Below, piece after piece: positions 24,446 to 34,928 of a stretch of 64,000 nucleotides of DNA. The stretch covers positions 1 to 64,000 of the forward strand of contig CAMLQG010000005.1 in the NCBI GenBank assembly GCA_946482075.1, given 5' to 3'. This stretch comes from an uncultured Erythrobacteraceae bacterium (lineage in GTDB: Bacteria; Pseudomonadota; Alphaproteobacteria; Sphingomonadales; Sphingomonadaceae). The notes below the pieces were generated by a model that saw nothing but the letters and a program-made list of their open reading frames with translations, did no database searches and was not told the DNA's origin. The position numbers and the translations under genes are program-made. Each line of letters opens with the position of its first letter. Position 1 is the first letter of the stretch.

Positions 24446-25024
24446 ATGCAAAGAGATGTGATTTTCACGGCGATCCGAAAGATCCTTGGCCGGGGCTTTC
24501 GACAGGCCGAAGTGACCGCGATCGACCGGGCGATCGACGCCGCGGTCGGCGAAGCAGCGAAGCCGCTGGCAGTCAGCGATGCCGGCCTCGTGCTCATCAA
24601 GCAATTCGAAGGCTGCGCGCGCTTGCGCCCCGATGGTTGCGTCGAAGCATACTCTGATCCCGGCACCGGCGGCGCGCCCTGGACGATCGGTTGGGGTGCG
24701 ACGGGGGTAGGCGTCGGCCCCGGCACGATCTGGACGCGCGAACAATGCGATGTGCGGCTTGCGGAGGATATCCGGCGTTACGCGCATGACGTGGCTCTGG
24801 CGCTGGACGGCGCGCCCACGACGCAGGCGCAGTTCGATGCGCTGGTTTCGTTCCACTACAACACCGGCGCGATCGCGCGCGCCACGCTGACCCGCAGGCA
24901 TCGCGCCGGGGATCATGCAGGCGCGGCGGCGGAATTCGCCCGCTGGAACCGTGCCGGCGGGCGGGTAATGGCCGGGCTCGTACGGAGACGTGCGGCGGAA
25001 GCGAGGATGTATCGGGGGAAATAG
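24446..25024 (+). CDS. GH24 (phage-type) lysozyme
   Basis: A 192-residue muramidase of the GH24 / T4-like endolysin family. After an N-terminal part of about 45 residues (GRGFRQAEVTAIDRAID), the catalytic glutamate sits in IKQFEGCARLRPDG, followed by AYSDPGTGGAPWTIGWGAT, ALVSFHYNTGAI and FARWNRAGGRVMAGLVRRRAAEARMY. No signal peptide is visible, so release would need a holin or lysis. ATG 24446 follows AGGGGG. No phage structural or integrase genes are near, which makes it a solitary domesticated or remnant endolysin. Confidence 0.88.
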   Translation: MQRDVIFTAIRKILGRGFRQAEVTAIDRAIDAAVGEAAKPLAVSDAGLVLIKQFEGCARLRPDGCVEAYSDPGTGGAPWTIGWGATGVGVGPGTIWTREQCDVRLAEDIRRYAHDVALALDGAPTTQAQFDALVSFHYNTGAIARATLTRRHRAGDHAGAAAEFARWNRAGGRVMAGLVRRRAAEARMYRGK

Positions 25025-25033
25025 ACCGCTCCC

Positions 25034-25115
25034 CTTCGTCCTGAGCCTGGCGAAGGACAGTCCTTCTTTTTCCGAGTCCCAAAAAGCGGTCCTTCGACAG
25101 GCTCAGGACGAACGG
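25034..25115. repeat. Palindromic repeat copy 4
   Basis: Arms CTTCGTCCTGAGCCTGGCGA and GTCCTTCGACAGGCTCAGGA, slightly degenerate on the left (CTTCG for GTTCG, TGGCG for TGTCG). It sits between the convergent lysozyme and tamB genes. Confidence 0.82.
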
Positions 25116-25135
25116 ATATTCCTCGCTTTCGGCGC

Positions 25136-28100
25136 TCAATAATCCTTGCTGGCCTTCGCCACCACGCTTTCGCGCCCGATCGTGGAAACCGAGCCCAGCA
25201 GCGACAGCCAGCGCGTCACCCGGAATTCCAGCGAGGTGGCGCTGTAGCCTTTGCCGTCGGTGATAATCTCGGCATAGAAGCGCCGGCCGAAATTCTTGCC
25301 CGCCGCCACGGCCGTTCCGATGCCGAGCGCGGGGTCCGCATTGACGATGCGCAGCCGGTCCAGCCCAATGGCGCTGCGCAGCTTGTTGATAGGGTCCATT
25401 CCGCCCCCTCCGCGCAGGGAGGCGAGCGCGGAACCCAGCTGCAGCGCATCGGTGGCACTCAACTCGCTGATCGAGCCACCGAACAGCAGCCGGGCGAGGA
25501 TTTCCTCTTCCGGCAGTGACGGGATCGAGCTGAAGCTGATCTCCGGCCTGGTTGCGCTTCCCTTCACCGCCACGCGCACGCTGAGATCGTCCACCGAGGT
25601 TTCGGCCAGGATATCGAGGCGCGGATCGACCGGGCCGTCCTGATCGAACGCGATACGGCCGCGCGTCAGGTCGAAACGCGTGCCGGCGAATTCATACGAT
25701 CCGCGCACCACTTCCGCATTGCCTCCAATCCGCGGATCGGAGGTCGTGCCGCGCAGCGCGATGCGCGCGCCCCATTCGCTGTCCAGCCCCATGCCGCGCA
25801 CGAAGACGCGGCTGCTGCCATTGGCGTCGATCAGGAAGCGCCATGGGCTCGTTCGTGCCACGCGCGGCGCGATATCCGCCGGCAGATTGATCTCACGCGT
25901 GGGGATATTGGGCAGTTCGCGCGCCGCGGCGGCACTACCCAATTGCCAGTTCGCCTCGCGGATGCGCAGGCGGCCCGCAATGGTGCCCCCGAACCCGTCG
26001 GAGACTATGCGGATCGGGCCGGTCACCTTGGCCGCCATGTCGCGTCGCTGAAGCAGCTGGACATTGTTGGCCGCGATCCGGAGGTCGATCACCGGCCCGT
26101 GTTGGTCGAGCCCGGACAGGTCCACCATGCCGCTGCCGCTCACAGCCCCCCCATCCCCGTCATTCCCGGCAAAACGCGACAGGCGCAGGCGCGAGCCGGA
26201 GAATGTGCCGCGCGCCGACATCTGGCGGATATCGGTGCCGGTCAGCGCGCTTTGCAGGCGCAGCGCATCGCTTGCCAGCGAACCCCGCGCGACAGGCTGG
26301 TTCAACGTGCCGCGCACATCGGCAGCAATGCTGAGCGGGCCGGTCAGATCGAAGGCCTCGATCGCGGCGAGCCGCCACACGGCCTCGGCCGGACCATCGT
26401 AACGCAGCTGCGCGAAGAGATCGCCGGCGCTCAACCGTTCCATCAGGTCGCCCATGCGCGGCAAGTTGACGATGCGTGCCTGAAGCCGGCCGCGCTGCGC
26501 ACCCTCTTCCCTGATGACCGCGCGGGTCTCCAGCCGGTCGGTCCCAAGTTCGGCCACCAGGAAAGCGTCCACCGGCTTCGAAGCGAGCACGAGGCCGGAG
26601 CGCGTCAGGCCGCGCATCTCGACCTTGGCGGAACCGGTCGGCAGGCCGCCCGGCACGGCGCGATATTCGATGATGCCGGACATCAGGCCACCCAGTCCCA
26701 TATCCTCCTTCACGATGTCGATCAGCGAGAGCGGCATCTTGGACAGATGGACTTTCAGTTCCGTCGTCCCGCCGCCGAACCGGCCCTGCCCGATGACAAT
26801 CCCTTGCGAGAACGAGACCTGCGTGGGCGCGAGCACCCAGCCGCCATCCCCGCGCGTCAGCACGGCGCGGCGCGGCATGGAGATTTGCTGACCGGCATAG
26901 CTGCCGCGCGCCGCGAGGGTAACGCGTTCGGGTGCGAAGGCGCTTTGCAATTGCATGCGGAAGCGGCTGCCGCGCCGGCCCGCGAGCGACGCGGTGACGC
27001 TGCCGCTGCCGTTGACGACATTGGCATTCGCCACGAGCCGACCGACGAAGAGCTGGCCCTTGCCGATACCTTCCGCGCTGACCGATCCGGTGATCTCGGT
27101 CCGCTTGCCGCCGATCACGCCAGTCGCATCGATCTTGGCGAGGCCGATGCGCAACGGGTTCGAGCCGCCGAAGCGCGCATCCTTGGCGTTGAGCGCGACG
27201 TCGATCCCCTGCCCGCCATTGCGGGGTGCAAGGCCGATCGTGCCGTCAAGCCCGCCGCCGGCGAAAGTCAGCGTACCTGCCGCTGCGCCATCGCCGAGCG
27301 TGAGATCGCCCGAGACGTTGGTTTGCGACAGTGTCATCCGTTCGATACCGATCTGCGTCGGCCCGCGCGGGCGCATGAAGAGGTTGAGCACGCCGTCGAA
27401 CGGGCCCAGCATCGATCCGCCCGCCGTCTCGATCCGGAACCCGTCGGGGATCGGAGCCAGCGCCACACGCACATCGGCAAGGCCTGCGGCCGGATAGGGA
27501 TCGGCGAAGACCAGTTCGGCCCGCGGCCCGTCACCTGCGATCGCGGCGTTCACCGTGAAGGGCCCATAGTCGGAATGCCGTCCATGTCCGACCAGGGAGG
27601 TCCGGCCATCCGCCACCCGCCCGTCAAGGAACAGTGCGAGCTTGCTGGCGTTCAGCGAAACTTTCTGGAACAGCAAGGGCTGCCCCCCGCCCATCACCAG
27701 CCCACCCTGAAAACGAATGCCGGTGCCGGCGACGGCGGTCAGCGTATCGTTGGTGACGCGCGGCATGCGCCCGGTCATGTCGGCGCGCAGGCTCCAGGGC
27801 ACCTTGCCGGCCATTTTGAACAAGATTCTCGCGTCCGCATTGACCATGCCCAGATTTTCCAGCGCTACACCGCGTGCAGCGACCGGACCGGCCAGCGCAT
27901 AGGCGCTTCTCGCAGTATCCCCGCGAAGGCTGAAACGGGCTGAAAGACCCTGGAAATCGATACGAAGATTGTCGCCGGCAAGCTGGTTCCCGTCCAGCAC
28001 GATCTTCCCCGTGCCGCGTCCGCGCACCAGGCGGGGGTCCATCGCGGCGAGGCCTGTCTGTATCCTCGCCACCGCGATTCCGAGCGGAAGGCTCCAGACT

Positions 28101-29317
28101 TTCTCCTCGCGCCGGATCGTGCCTTTCTGGGTGAAGCCGATCAGCTTGGTGCCGGCATCCAGCTCGGCGATGGCAAGCGTGTGTTCGATCGCGAGGTCGC
28201 GGAACGGGCCGTCGAGCGTGGCATCGAGCGTCGCCCCGCGCAGCTTGATGCCCGATGCGGCGAGCTGGCCTTTCGTCCGCGCGGTCACCACCAGATCGTC
28301 GAACGCGTTGGCGTCGAGATCGACCGCACCCAGGGCCTTGAAACCGAGGGACTGCGCTTCCATGCGGAACACGCCGTCCAGCACGCTCTTGTCGAGCTTG
28401 GCCGACGCACCGATGGACACCGCCTTGCCGAGCAGCTTCGCCGGCTCCCCGGTGACGAACTGCGCCGGATAGGCCTGGCCCAGAATACCATAGCGCCCGT
28501 TCTTGTTGGTCAGCCGCAAGGCCAGCGCCCTCTCGCCCGCCTGCTCGGCCAGCAGCGCGCCTTTCCATTCGCTGCGCTTGCCATCGCCCTTGATACGGAT
28601 GCGCTGGTCCTTCGTGGCACCGGTGAAGCTTGCCAGCAGGCCGCCCGCCGGCGCGCGGTAGTCGAGATCCACATCGAAGCGATCGGCCGAAATGTCGGAA
28701 TCGAGCAGCGCGGAAAGCTTGTCCTGCCCGCCCAGTTGGCCGTCGAGCTTCAGATAGGCGCTGTCATCGGTCTTCTTGCCGCGCGCATCCAACTGCACCC
28801 GGCGAGCATCGCCCGCGATCCCCTTGGCGACGGTGAAATCGAGCAGCCGCAGCCGGCCGACATGAATGTCGAATTCCGGCAGGATCGGTGCATCGGGGTC
28901 GGTGACGATGAGATCCGGCGCGCGCAATAGCGTACCGCGCCGGGCGATGAGCTGGCGGATGTCCAGCCCGCGCGCGAACCAGTTGAACGGCCGCCAGTCG
29001 AGCGAAGTGCGCGGAACGCGCAGGAACACCCCCTTGGGATCGGACAGGACCAGATCGCGAATATAGAGCTGGCCGTAGAGCGACCCCTCGATCCGCCCGA
29101 TCCTGATCTTCAGGCCGTTTTCGGGCTGCAATCGCTGGATCTGGTCGACCACGAAGCGATGGCCGATCGGGCTGTTGAGCACGGTGAGCGCGATCACCAC
29201 CATGATCAGGAGCAGCGCACCTCCTCGGATCGCCCAACCGAGCGCGCGGCGGGCGATCCCCACCCGCTTCGCGGGCGGCTCGGCCGCCGGTGTCCGGGGC
29301 TCGCTTTCCTCCGCCAT
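25136..29317 (-). CDS. tamB: Translocation and assembly module protein TamB
   Basis: Very large inner-membrane-anchored protein (1393 residues) that spans the periplasm as a beta-helical groove, partners TamA and assists outer-membrane protein or lipid transport. The N-terminus has a proline-rich cytoplasmic tail and one membrane helix (GALLLIMVVIALTVLNSPIG, about residues 33-52). A long series of AsmA/DUF490-like repeats leads to the C-terminal DUF490 domain (GSYEFAGTRFDLTRGRIAF, ISFSSIPSLPEEEILARLLF) and the end VVAKASKDY. Its start overlaps the tamA stop by one base (TGATG), so the two are coupled. Confidence 0.95.
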   Translation of the reverse strand: MAEESEPRTPAAEPPAKRVGIARRALGWAIRGGALLLIMVVIALTVLNSPIGHRFVVDQIQRLQPENGLKIRIGRIEGSLYGQLYIRDLVLSDPKGVFLRVPRTSLDWRPFNWFARGLDIRQLIARRGTLLRAPDLIVTDPDAPILPEFDIHVGRLRLLDFTVAKGIAGDARRVQLDARGKKTDDSAYLKLDGQLGGQDKLSALLDSDISADRFDVDLDYRAPAGGLLASFTGATKDQRIRIKGDGKRSEWKGALLAEQAGERALALRLTNKNGRYGILGQAYPAQFVTGEPAKLLGKAVSIGASAKLDKSVLDGVFRMEAQSLGFKALGAVDLDANAFDDLVVTARTKGQLAASGIKLRGATLDATLDGPFRDLAIEHTLAIAELDAGTKLIGFTQKGTIRREEKVWSLPLGIAVARIQTGLAAMDPRLVRGRGTGKIVLDGNQLAGDNLRIDFQGLSARFSLRGDTARSAYALAGPVAARGVALENLGMVNADARILFKMAGKVPWSLRADMTGRMPRVTNDTLTAVAGTGIRFQGGLVMGGGQPLLFQKVSLNASKLALFLDGRVADGRTSLVGHGRHSDYGPFTVNAAIAGDGPRAELVFADPYPAAGLADVRVALAPIPDGFRIETAGGSMLGPFDGVLNLFMRPRGPTQIGIERMTLSQTNVSGDLTLGDGAAAGTLTFAGGGLDGTIGLAPRNGGQGIDVALNAKDARFGGSNPLRIGLAKIDATGVIGGKRTEITGSVSAEGIGKGQLFVGRLVANANVVNGSGSVTASLAGRRGSRFRMQLQSAFAPERVTLAARGSYAGQQISMPRRAVLTRGDGGWVLAPTQVSFSQGIVIGQGRFGGGTTELKVHLSKMPLSLIDIVKEDMGLGGLMSGIIEYRAVPGGLPTGSAKVEMRGLTRSGLVLASKPVDAFLVAELGTDRLETRAVIREEGAQRGRLQARIVNLPRMGDLMERLSAGDLFAQLRYDGPAEAVWRLAAIEAFDLTGPLSIAADVRGTLNQPVARGSLASDALRLQSALTGTDIRQMSARGTFSGSRLRLSRFAGNDGDGGAVSGSGMVDLSGLDQHGPVIDLRIAANNVQLLQRRDMAAKVTGPIRIVSDGFGGTIAGRLRIREANWQLGSAAAARELPNIPTREINLPADIAPRVARTSPWRFLIDANGSSRVFVRGMGLDSEWGARIALRGTTSDPRIGGNAEVVRGSYEFAGTRFDLTRGRIAFDQDGPVDPRLDILAETSVDDLSVRVAVKGSATRPEISFSSIPSLPEEEILARLLFGGSISELSATDALQLGSALASLRGGGGMDPINKLRSAIGLDRLRIVNADPALGIGTAVAAGKNFGRRFYAEIITDGKGYSATSLEFRVTRWLSLLGSVSTIGRESVVAKASKDY

Positions 29318-31518
29318 CAGAAGGCCTGCCCCAGACCAACATAGACGCCGATGATGCCGTCACCCTTGCGCCGGTTGAGCGGCGTGCCGACATCCACGCG
29401 GATGGGGCCGAAGCTCGTCTTGTAGCGCACGCCGATGCCTGCCCCGAAGCGCAGGTCGCTGAAGCCCGGCGTACTGTCCCCGTCCACGGACCCCGCATCG
29501 AGGAACGGCACTACCTGCAACGCCCCGCCGAACATGCCGGTATTCACGCGCGCCTCGAGCGAGAATTCCACCAGCGAACGGCCGCCCTTGGGTTCGCCCA
29601 CATCATTCAAGGGTCCGATCTTCTGGTAGCCATAGCCGCGCACCGAGCCGCCGCCGCCCGAATACATCCGGCGCGACGGCGCGATATTGTCGATCTGGGT
29701 GCCGATGATGCTGCCCACCCGCGCGCGGCCGGCGAGCACGATCTTGTCGCTCATCTTCTGGTAGGCGCTCAAATCGACCTGGCTGCGCAGATAGGTCGAT
29801 TTCGAGCCGTCGCTCCAGGAAATTTCCGGCGAAAGCCGCCCGCCGATGCGGAAGCCCCTGGTGGGATCGAGCAGATCGTCGCTGGTGTCGATCTGTGCCT
29901 GCAGCGGCACGGCCGCGATCCAGTAGAGATCTCGCGGATTAGCCGCGACCTTGAGATTGCCCTCGCGCTCGTCAGTCGCGACGAGTTCGAGCCCGAAGCG
30001 CCAGGTGAAGGGCTTCTGGTAGAAGATCGTGCTGGTCTTCTCGAAAGTGGCGATGAAGGAGGCGGTGCGCGCTTCATAAGCGTCGCGGTCCACCGTGGTG
30101 GCATAGGCATCGAGCGTCAGCACCCTATCGCGGCCCAGCCAGTTATTGCGGCGAAACGTCACGCCCACCAGCTGTTCCTTCGTGCCGGCGATCCCCCGCA
30201 CGCGCAGCGCGCCTTCGGGCGGAAAGAAATTGCGATGCTCCCAGCTCGCTTCCACCCGCACACCTTCGCCCGTGCCATAGCCGATCGCGCCAGCGACCGT
30301 GCGCTGCGGCGCCTTGGTGATATCGATGTCCATATCCACTTCGCCCGGCTCGGTGGGCGTCGGCTCACGCATTTTGCGCGGAGTGATCGTCAGCGTGGAG
30401 ACGAGCCCGGTGGCGAGGATCGCCCGTCGCAAATCCATCTCCAGACTGCGCTTGTACGTGTCACCCGGATCGAACCGCGCGATGCGCGCGAGATGCTTCG
30501 AGGACAGGAAACGCGGATTCTTGCTGATGACCTTGCCGAAATTATACTTGCCGGCCGGCTTCACCATCATCGTCAGATCGCCTTCGCGCCGGGCATGGTC
30601 GATCAGCAGGCTCGGGTCCTCGATACTGGCGAAGGGATAGCCGGTTTCGCCCAGCGCTGTGTCGAGATCGTAGCGTTCGGACACGATCTTGTCCGCCAGC
30701 ACCGGATCGTTCGGCCAGACCTCGAAAGCCTTGCGCAGCGTTTCGGCGTCCGGCGCGGTGGTCAGCAGACCGAGATCGATTTCGCCGAAATGATATTGCG
30801 GCCCGGGGATGATGTCGAAGCGGACCCGCGGGTTCTCGCTCGACTGCTGCCCTTCCTGGCCATCGGCCGCCGCATCCGGCGTACGGACGCTGCGGATCAC
30901 CTGGCCGTCATAATATCCGTAATTGCGCAGCAGGCTTTCCAGCAATTCCTCGTCCGCCCGCGCGCGCACCGCGATCTGCGCGATATTCCCGCCATCGTCG
31001 GAAAGGTCCTCGATCGTGGACAGCTCGTCGAACCGATCGGCGAATTCCTCGCGCTCGGGCATTTCCCTGATATCGGCCGGGAAGACCAGCGTCACGCGCG
31101 AGGACACTCGCACCCGGTCGACATCGCGCGGGGTGCGCCGCCCGCCGAGCGGGTCCTCCGCGAACTGGATATCCGTTTCCGGCGTCAACGGAGCGAGTTC
31201 GGGAACGTCCGTCTCGTCCGGCCAGGGGACCGACATGTCCGGAAGGTCGGCCAGCGGCGACTGCGCCTCGATCGAGGCTTCTTCCGCCGACGCGCTGTCG
31301 GGATTGCTCTCGTTTGCCCAGGTTTCCGGATTGCTGATCGCGGAATCCGGGATCAGGTCCTCGAGCTCCGGCGACGTCGCGGTGGGCTGGGCCATGGCGG
31401 CGACATCGGCGAGGCCGAACATCAGCAGCGACAGCGCGCCCGCAAGTGGCCGGCTCAGATCAATTCTGAAACTGGTACTGGCCCTGCCCGCCCGGAACGC
31501 CGTCCTTGCCGCTGCCAT
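29317..31518 (-). CDS. tamA: Outer-membrane TamA (BamA/Omp85 family)
   Basis: Omp85-superfamily barrel that partners TamB. The product shows POTRA-like domains (ANEESNPDSA-rich linker, then [21 protein letters not shown] and [27 protein letters not shown]), the [12 protein letters not shown] lid-lock-like motif and a C-terminal strand ending in phenylalanine ([13 protein letters not shown]). The start is uncertain. Directly before the mature sequence no ATG gives a full signal peptide, so I use ATG 31518 inside the bpt gene (58 bases overlap), which yields a positively charged n-region and the hydrophobic core [21 protein letters not shown] start at CTG or ATT after the bpt stop is the alternative. 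Confidence 0.9.
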   Translation of the reverse strand: MAAARTAFRAGRASTSFRIDLSRPLAGALSLLMFGLADVAAMAQPTATSPELEDLIPDSAISNPETWANESNPDSASAEEASIEAQSPLADLPDMSVPWPDETDVPELAPLTPETDIQFAEDPLGGRRTPRDVDRVRVSSRVTLVFPADIREMPEREEFADRFDELSTIEDLSDDGGNIAQIAVRARADEELLESLLRNYGYYDGQVIRSVRTPDAAADGQEGQQSSENPRVRFDIIPGPQYHFGEIDLGLLTTAPDAETLRKAFEVWPNDPVLADKIVSERYDLDTALGETGYPFASIEDPSLLIDHARREGDLTMMVKPAGKYNFGKVISKNPRFLSSKHLARIARFDPGDTYKRSLEMDLRRAILATGLVSTLTITPRKMREPTPTEPGEVDMDIDITKAPQRTVAGAIGYGTGEGVRVEASWEHRNFFPPEGALRVRGIAGTKEQLVGVTFRRNNWLGRDRVLTLDAYATTVDRDAYEARTASFIATFEKTSTIFYQKPFTWRFGLELVATDEREGNLKVAANPRDLYWIAAVPLQAQIDTSDDLLDPTRGFRIGGRLSPEISWSDGSKSTYLRSQVDLSAYQKMSDKIVLAGRARVGSIIGTQIDNIAPSRRMYSGGGGSVRGYGYQKIGPLNDVGEPKGGRSLVEFSLEARVNTGMFGGALQVVPFLDAGSVDGDSTPGFSDLRFGAGIGVRYKTSFGPIRVDVGTPLNRRKGDGIIGVYVGLGQAF

Positions 31519-32314
31519 CCAGTGGCTGACGGCGGGCGCCGCTTTTCGCGACGGACGCGGCGATGAGACGATCCTGCTCTTCGATCGGCATGCGTTCCCA
31601 GCCTTCCGCTCCGAGCCGTTCGAGCGGCCGATAGCGGACCTTGTATTGCATGCGGGCCGATCCATCGACCCAGTAACCGAGATAGACAAAGGGCAAACCC
31701 GCTTCCGCAGCCCGGCGAATGTGGTCGAGAATGATGTAATTGCCAAGGCCGGTCCGCGTCTCATGTTGCGGGTCGTAGAAGCTGTAGATCATCGACAACC
31801 CATCCCCCTGCCGGTCGGTGAGACACGCGCCGACAAGGCGGCCGGGCTCATCGCCTTTAGAAGGCTCCCTATACTCCGTCACAAAGCTTGTGACGGGCGT
31901 ATGTTCCACCATGTCGGCAAAATCGATTTCATCCATCGAAGCCATGCCGCCGCCGGGATGCCGGGCGCCGAGATAGAGCTGGAGCAATTCGAACTGCTCG
32001 CTGGTGGCCCAGGGGCGGCATTCCGTGACAACCAGGTCGGAATTTCGCTTCATGTTACGGCGCTGGGTGGAGGACGGCGCGAACTCATCCGCGACGACGC
32101 GGACCGACACGCAAGCGCGGCAATCCATGCAGCTGGGACGATAGGCGACCGTCTGGCTGCGGCGGAAACCGATCCGGCCCAGCGCGTCGTTCAGCGCATC
32201 GGCCTGCTGGCCCTTGAGCTCGGTGAAGACCTTCCGTTCCAGCCGGCCCGGCAGATAGGGGCACGGCGCAGGGCTGGTCACATAGAAGCGAGGAAAGCGA
32301 ACGGGCGCTGTCAC
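31460..32314 (-). CDS. bpt: Aspartate/glutamate leucyltransferase (Bpt), GTG start
   Basis: Aminoacyl-tRNA:protein transferase of the ATE/Bpt family that adds leucine to N-terminal Asp or Glu and targets proteins to ClpAP (N-degron pathway). The 284-residue product has the N-terminal [21 protein letters not shown] and the cysteine motif [16 protein letters not shown], then [16 protein letters not shown] and the C-terminal [21 protein letters not shown]. The start is GTG at 32314 ([15 protein letters not shown]). It overlaps the upstream end of tamA on the same strand. Confidence 0.92.
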   Translation of the reverse strand: MTAPVRFPRFYVTSPAPCPYLPGRLERKVFTELKGQQADALNDALGRIGFRRSQTVAYRPSCMDCRACVSVRVVADEFAPSSTQRRNMKRNSDLVVTECRPWATSEQFELLQLYLGARHPGGGMASMDEIDFADMVEHTPVTSFVTEYREPSKGDEPGRLVGACLTDRQGDGLSMIYSFYDPQHETRTGLGNYIILDHIRRAAEAGLPFVYLGYWVDGSARMQYKVRYRPLERLGAEGWERMPIEEQDRLIAASVAKSGARRQPLDGSGKDGVPGGQGQYQFQN

Positions 32315-32497
32315 AGCCTTGCGGAACCCTCTTCAAAAGTCTCGTTGACATCCATTTGAGAGGACTATGCCCGCATGCGGGATTTGGTGAAAGAGCCTTA
32401 ACCATGAATCAGCGTTGAGGCCGTTAATTTTTGCACGATTGCGGGTTGCCGCCCGGCGGACGTGCGAAAGCAGGACAATCGGGTCGGAAGAGTTAAC

Positions 32498-33751
32498 TCA
32501 GTCCAGCTCCACCTGGCTGACAGTATAGCCCTTGGCCCGCAGGGCATGGATCAGCGCGTTCAACTGCTCGCTATCGCGCGCTTCACACTCGATATCGGTG
32601 ACAAGCCCCTTGGCCGGCAGGTTGGTGAAGATCCGCTGATGCGAGATTTCCAGTATGTTGACGTTATGCACGTTGAATTCATGCATCGCGCGATAGAGCG
32701 AGCCCGGCCGGTCCTGCAGGAAGATACGCAGCCGAGCCATGCGGCCCTGGCGCGCGAGATCGCGCAGCAGCACATTCGCCAGCAGGCGCGTGTCGATATT
32801 GCCGCCCGACAGCACGATGCCGACATTGCGCCCGGCGAACATCTCGCGATTGTTCATCACCGCGGCAAGGCCTGCGGCGCCGGCGCCTTCGACCACCGTC
32901 TTCTCGATTTGCAACAACAGGGCGAGCGCAGTTTCCAGCGCGGCTTCATCGACCAGCACGAAATCATCGAGCACTTCGGCCAGCACGCGCGAGGTGTATT
33001 CGCCCGGCTCGAACACGGCGATGCCTTCGGCAAGCGTATCGCCGCCACAAGGCAGCGTCGTGCCCTTGAGGCGGTTGTACATTGACGGAAACAGTTCCGC
33101 TTCCACGCCGATCAGGCGGATGTCAGGCTTGAGGCCACGTGCCGCCGCCGCCATGCCGGTCGCCAGGCCGCCACCGCCCACCGGGATCGCCAGCGTGTCG
33201 ATCTGGGGAGCGTCCTCCAGCATTTCGAGCGCGACTGTGCCCTGCCCCGCCGCCACCACCGGATCGTCGAACGGATGAACGAACGTCAGCCCCAGCTGCT
33301 TTTCCAGATTGCGCGCATGGGCATAGGCCTGGTCGAAATTCTCGCCTTCCAGCACGACGTTGCCGCCCACGCTTTCGGTCTGCATGATCTTCACATGCGG
33401 CGTGGTGCGCGGCATCACGATGGTGACGGGAACGCCCAGGCGCGTGCCGTGATAGCTCAGCCCCTGCGAATGGTTACCGGCCGAAGCCGCGATCACGCCG
33501 CGCTTGCGCTGGACTTCGTCCATCATCAGCAGCGCGTTGAGCGCGCCGCGTTCCTTGTAGGCGGCAGTGAATTGCTGATTCTCGAACTTCAGCCAGATAT
33601 TGGCGCCGGTAATGGCGGACAGCGTCTTGCTGTACATGGTCGGCGTGCGCACGATCGCGTCGGCGATCCGCGCCTGGGCGGCTCGCACGTCGTCGAGCGT
33701 GAGGCCGGGAGTACCGGCGGCGTCCTGTTCAAGAGCAGTCACATTCGTCAT
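32498..33751 (-). CDS. ilvA: Threonine ammonia-lyase (threonine dehydratase) with ACT domain
   Basis: PLP enzyme that deaminates threonine to 2-oxobutyrate, the entry to isoleucine synthesis. In 417 residues it shows the PLP lysine in FENQQFTAAYKERGALNALL, ASAGNHSQGLSYHGTRLGV, the glycine-rich PVGGGGLATGMA, and a single C-terminal ACT-like domain (RLRIFLQDRPGSLYRAMHEF, then ILEISHQRIFTNLPAKG). One ACT domain suggests a catabolic or short biosynthetic form with allosteric control. ATG 33751 gives MTNVTALEQDAAG; a longer in-frame reading passes through the repeat at 33840-33930 and is spurious. Confidence 0.93.
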   Translation of the reverse strand: MTNVTALEQDAAGTPGLTLDDVRAAQARIADAIVRTPTMYSKTLSAITGANIWLKFENQQFTAAYKERGALNALLMMDEVQRKRGVIAASAGNHSQGLSYHGTRLGVPVTIVMPRTTPHVKIMQTESVGGNVVLEGENFDQAYAHARNLEKQLGLTFVHPFDDPVVAAGQGTVALEMLEDAPQIDTLAIPVGGGGLATGMAAAARGLKPDIRLIGVEAELFPSMYNRLKGTTLPCGGDTLAEGIAVFEPGEYTSRVLAEVLDDFVLVDEAALETALALLLQIEKTVVEGAGAAGLAAVMNNREMFAGRNVGIVLSGGNIDTRLLANVLLRDLARQGRMARLRIFLQDRPGSLYRAMHEFNVHNVNILEISHQRIFTNLPAKGLVTDIECEARDSEQLNALIHALRAKGYTVSQVELD

Positions 33752-33839
33752 GCCGCGCGCCCTAACGGAAAATGGACGAAATGGGAAACAGGCAATGCGA
33801 GGCCTCCTGTCATCTCCGCGCGAGAAGAATACCGAAACC

Positions 33840-33930
33840 CGTTCGTCCTGAGCTTGTCGAAGGACCGTTTTTCTTCTTCTGACGGTGTTGAAAGGGAAAG
33901 GCTGTCCTTCGACAAGCTCAGGACGAGCGG
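33840..33930. repeat. Palindromic repeat copy 5
   Basis: Arms CGTTCGTCCTGAGCTTGTCG and GTCCTTCGACAAGCTCAGGA around a variable, T- and A-rich centre. It lies between the divergent ilvA and dehydrogenase genes, so here it is in a promoter region. Confidence 0.85.
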
Positions 33931-34028
33931 AGGCTGGGTAATTCCAAGCAAGCTCATCATGCTCCGAGGCTTGGCGGATGCGAACCTCCCATTTGCTTTG
34001 CGCGCAAACCCGTTCCATGAGCCGCATC

Positions 34029-34928
34029 ATGACTGACAAACCGCAAATCGCCTTTCTCGGGCTCGGTGTGATGGGCGGGCCCATCGCCGGCCACCTGTTG
34101 CGCGCCGGCTATCGCGTGACCGCCTACAATCGCACACCCGCACGTGCAGAAGCCTGGCTCCAACGGTTCGGCACCGACGGCGCAGCCACGCTCGCTTCCA
34201 CTCCGAACCAAGCGGCGCATGGCGCTGACGTCGTGATCAGCTGCGTAGGTAATGACGATGATCTGGCAGACGTGATGTTCGGCCCGGACGGCGCGCTGGG
34301 GGCGATGAAGCCCGGTGCGCTGGTGATCGATCACACAACCGTTTCCGCGATGATAGCAAGGCGGCTGGACGCGGAAGCGCGCGAGCGCGGCCTGCTGTTC
34401 CTCGACGCGCCCGTCTCCGGCGGGCAGGCAGGCGCCGAGAACGGCAAGCTCGCCATCATGTGCGGCGGAAGCGCGCAAGCGATGGACGCGGCGCACGCCG
34501 TGATGGAAACCTATGGCGCACGCGTCGTGCATGTCGGCGATGCCGGCGCGGGCCAGACCACCAAGATGGTCAATCAGATCTGCATCACGGGCGTGCTTGC
34601 GGGCCTGAGCGAAGCGGTGCGCTTCGCCGACGCGGCCGGGCTCGACATGGGCAAGGTGCTCGAAGTGATCTCGGGTGGTGCCGCACAGAGCTGGCAGATG
34701 GAAAACCGCTGGAACAGCATGGCGAAGGACGAGTTCGATTTCGGCTTCGCGATCGACTGGATGCGCAAGGATCTCGGCTATGCGATGGGGGAAGCGAGGG
34801 CCCTGGGCGTGTCGGTGCCCGTCACCGCGCTGGTCGATCAGTTCTACGGCGATGTTCAGGCGCTGGGCGGCGGGCGGCAGGATACGAGCGCGCTGGTGCG
34901 CCGCCTGCCCAGAGGCGCGAAGAAATGA
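34029..34928 (+). CDS. 3-Hydroxyisobutyrate dehydrogenase-family NAD(P)-dependent oxidoreductase
   Basis: A beta-hydroxyacid dehydrogenase of 299 residues. The Rossmann motif is FLGLGVMGGPIAGHLLRAGY (about residue 9), the substrate loop is LFLDAPVSGGQAGAENGKLA and the catalytic lysine lies in GAGQTTKMVNQICITG, so the active site is intact. The family includes 3-hydroxyisobutyrate, tartronate semialdehyde and glyoxylate/succinic semialdehyde reductases; the substrate is not clear. MTDKPQIAFLG at 34029 is preferred, with ATG 34017 (four codons longer) also possible. Its stop overlaps the degenerate amidohydrolase ATG, so the two are translationally coupled. Confidence 0.88.
   Translation: MTDKPQIAFLGLGVMGGPIAGHLLRAGYRVTAYNRTPARAEAWLQRFGTDGAATLASTPNQAAHGADVVISCVGNDDDLADVMFGPDGALGAMKPGALVIDHTTVSAMIARRLDAEARERGLLFLDAPVSGGQAGAENGKLAIMCGGSAQAMDAAHAVMETYGARVVHVGDAGAGQTTKMVNQICITGVLAGLSEAVRFADAAGLDMGKVLEVISGGAAQSWQMENRWNSMAKDEFDFGFAIDWMRKDLGYAMGEARALGVSVPVTALVDQFYGDVQALGGGRQDTSALVRRLPRGAKK

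Noticed and set aside
33752..34084. An N-terminal extension of the threonine dehydratase
   Set aside because: It reads through the palindromic repeat and the divergent gene start; the family N-terminus fits ATG 33751.
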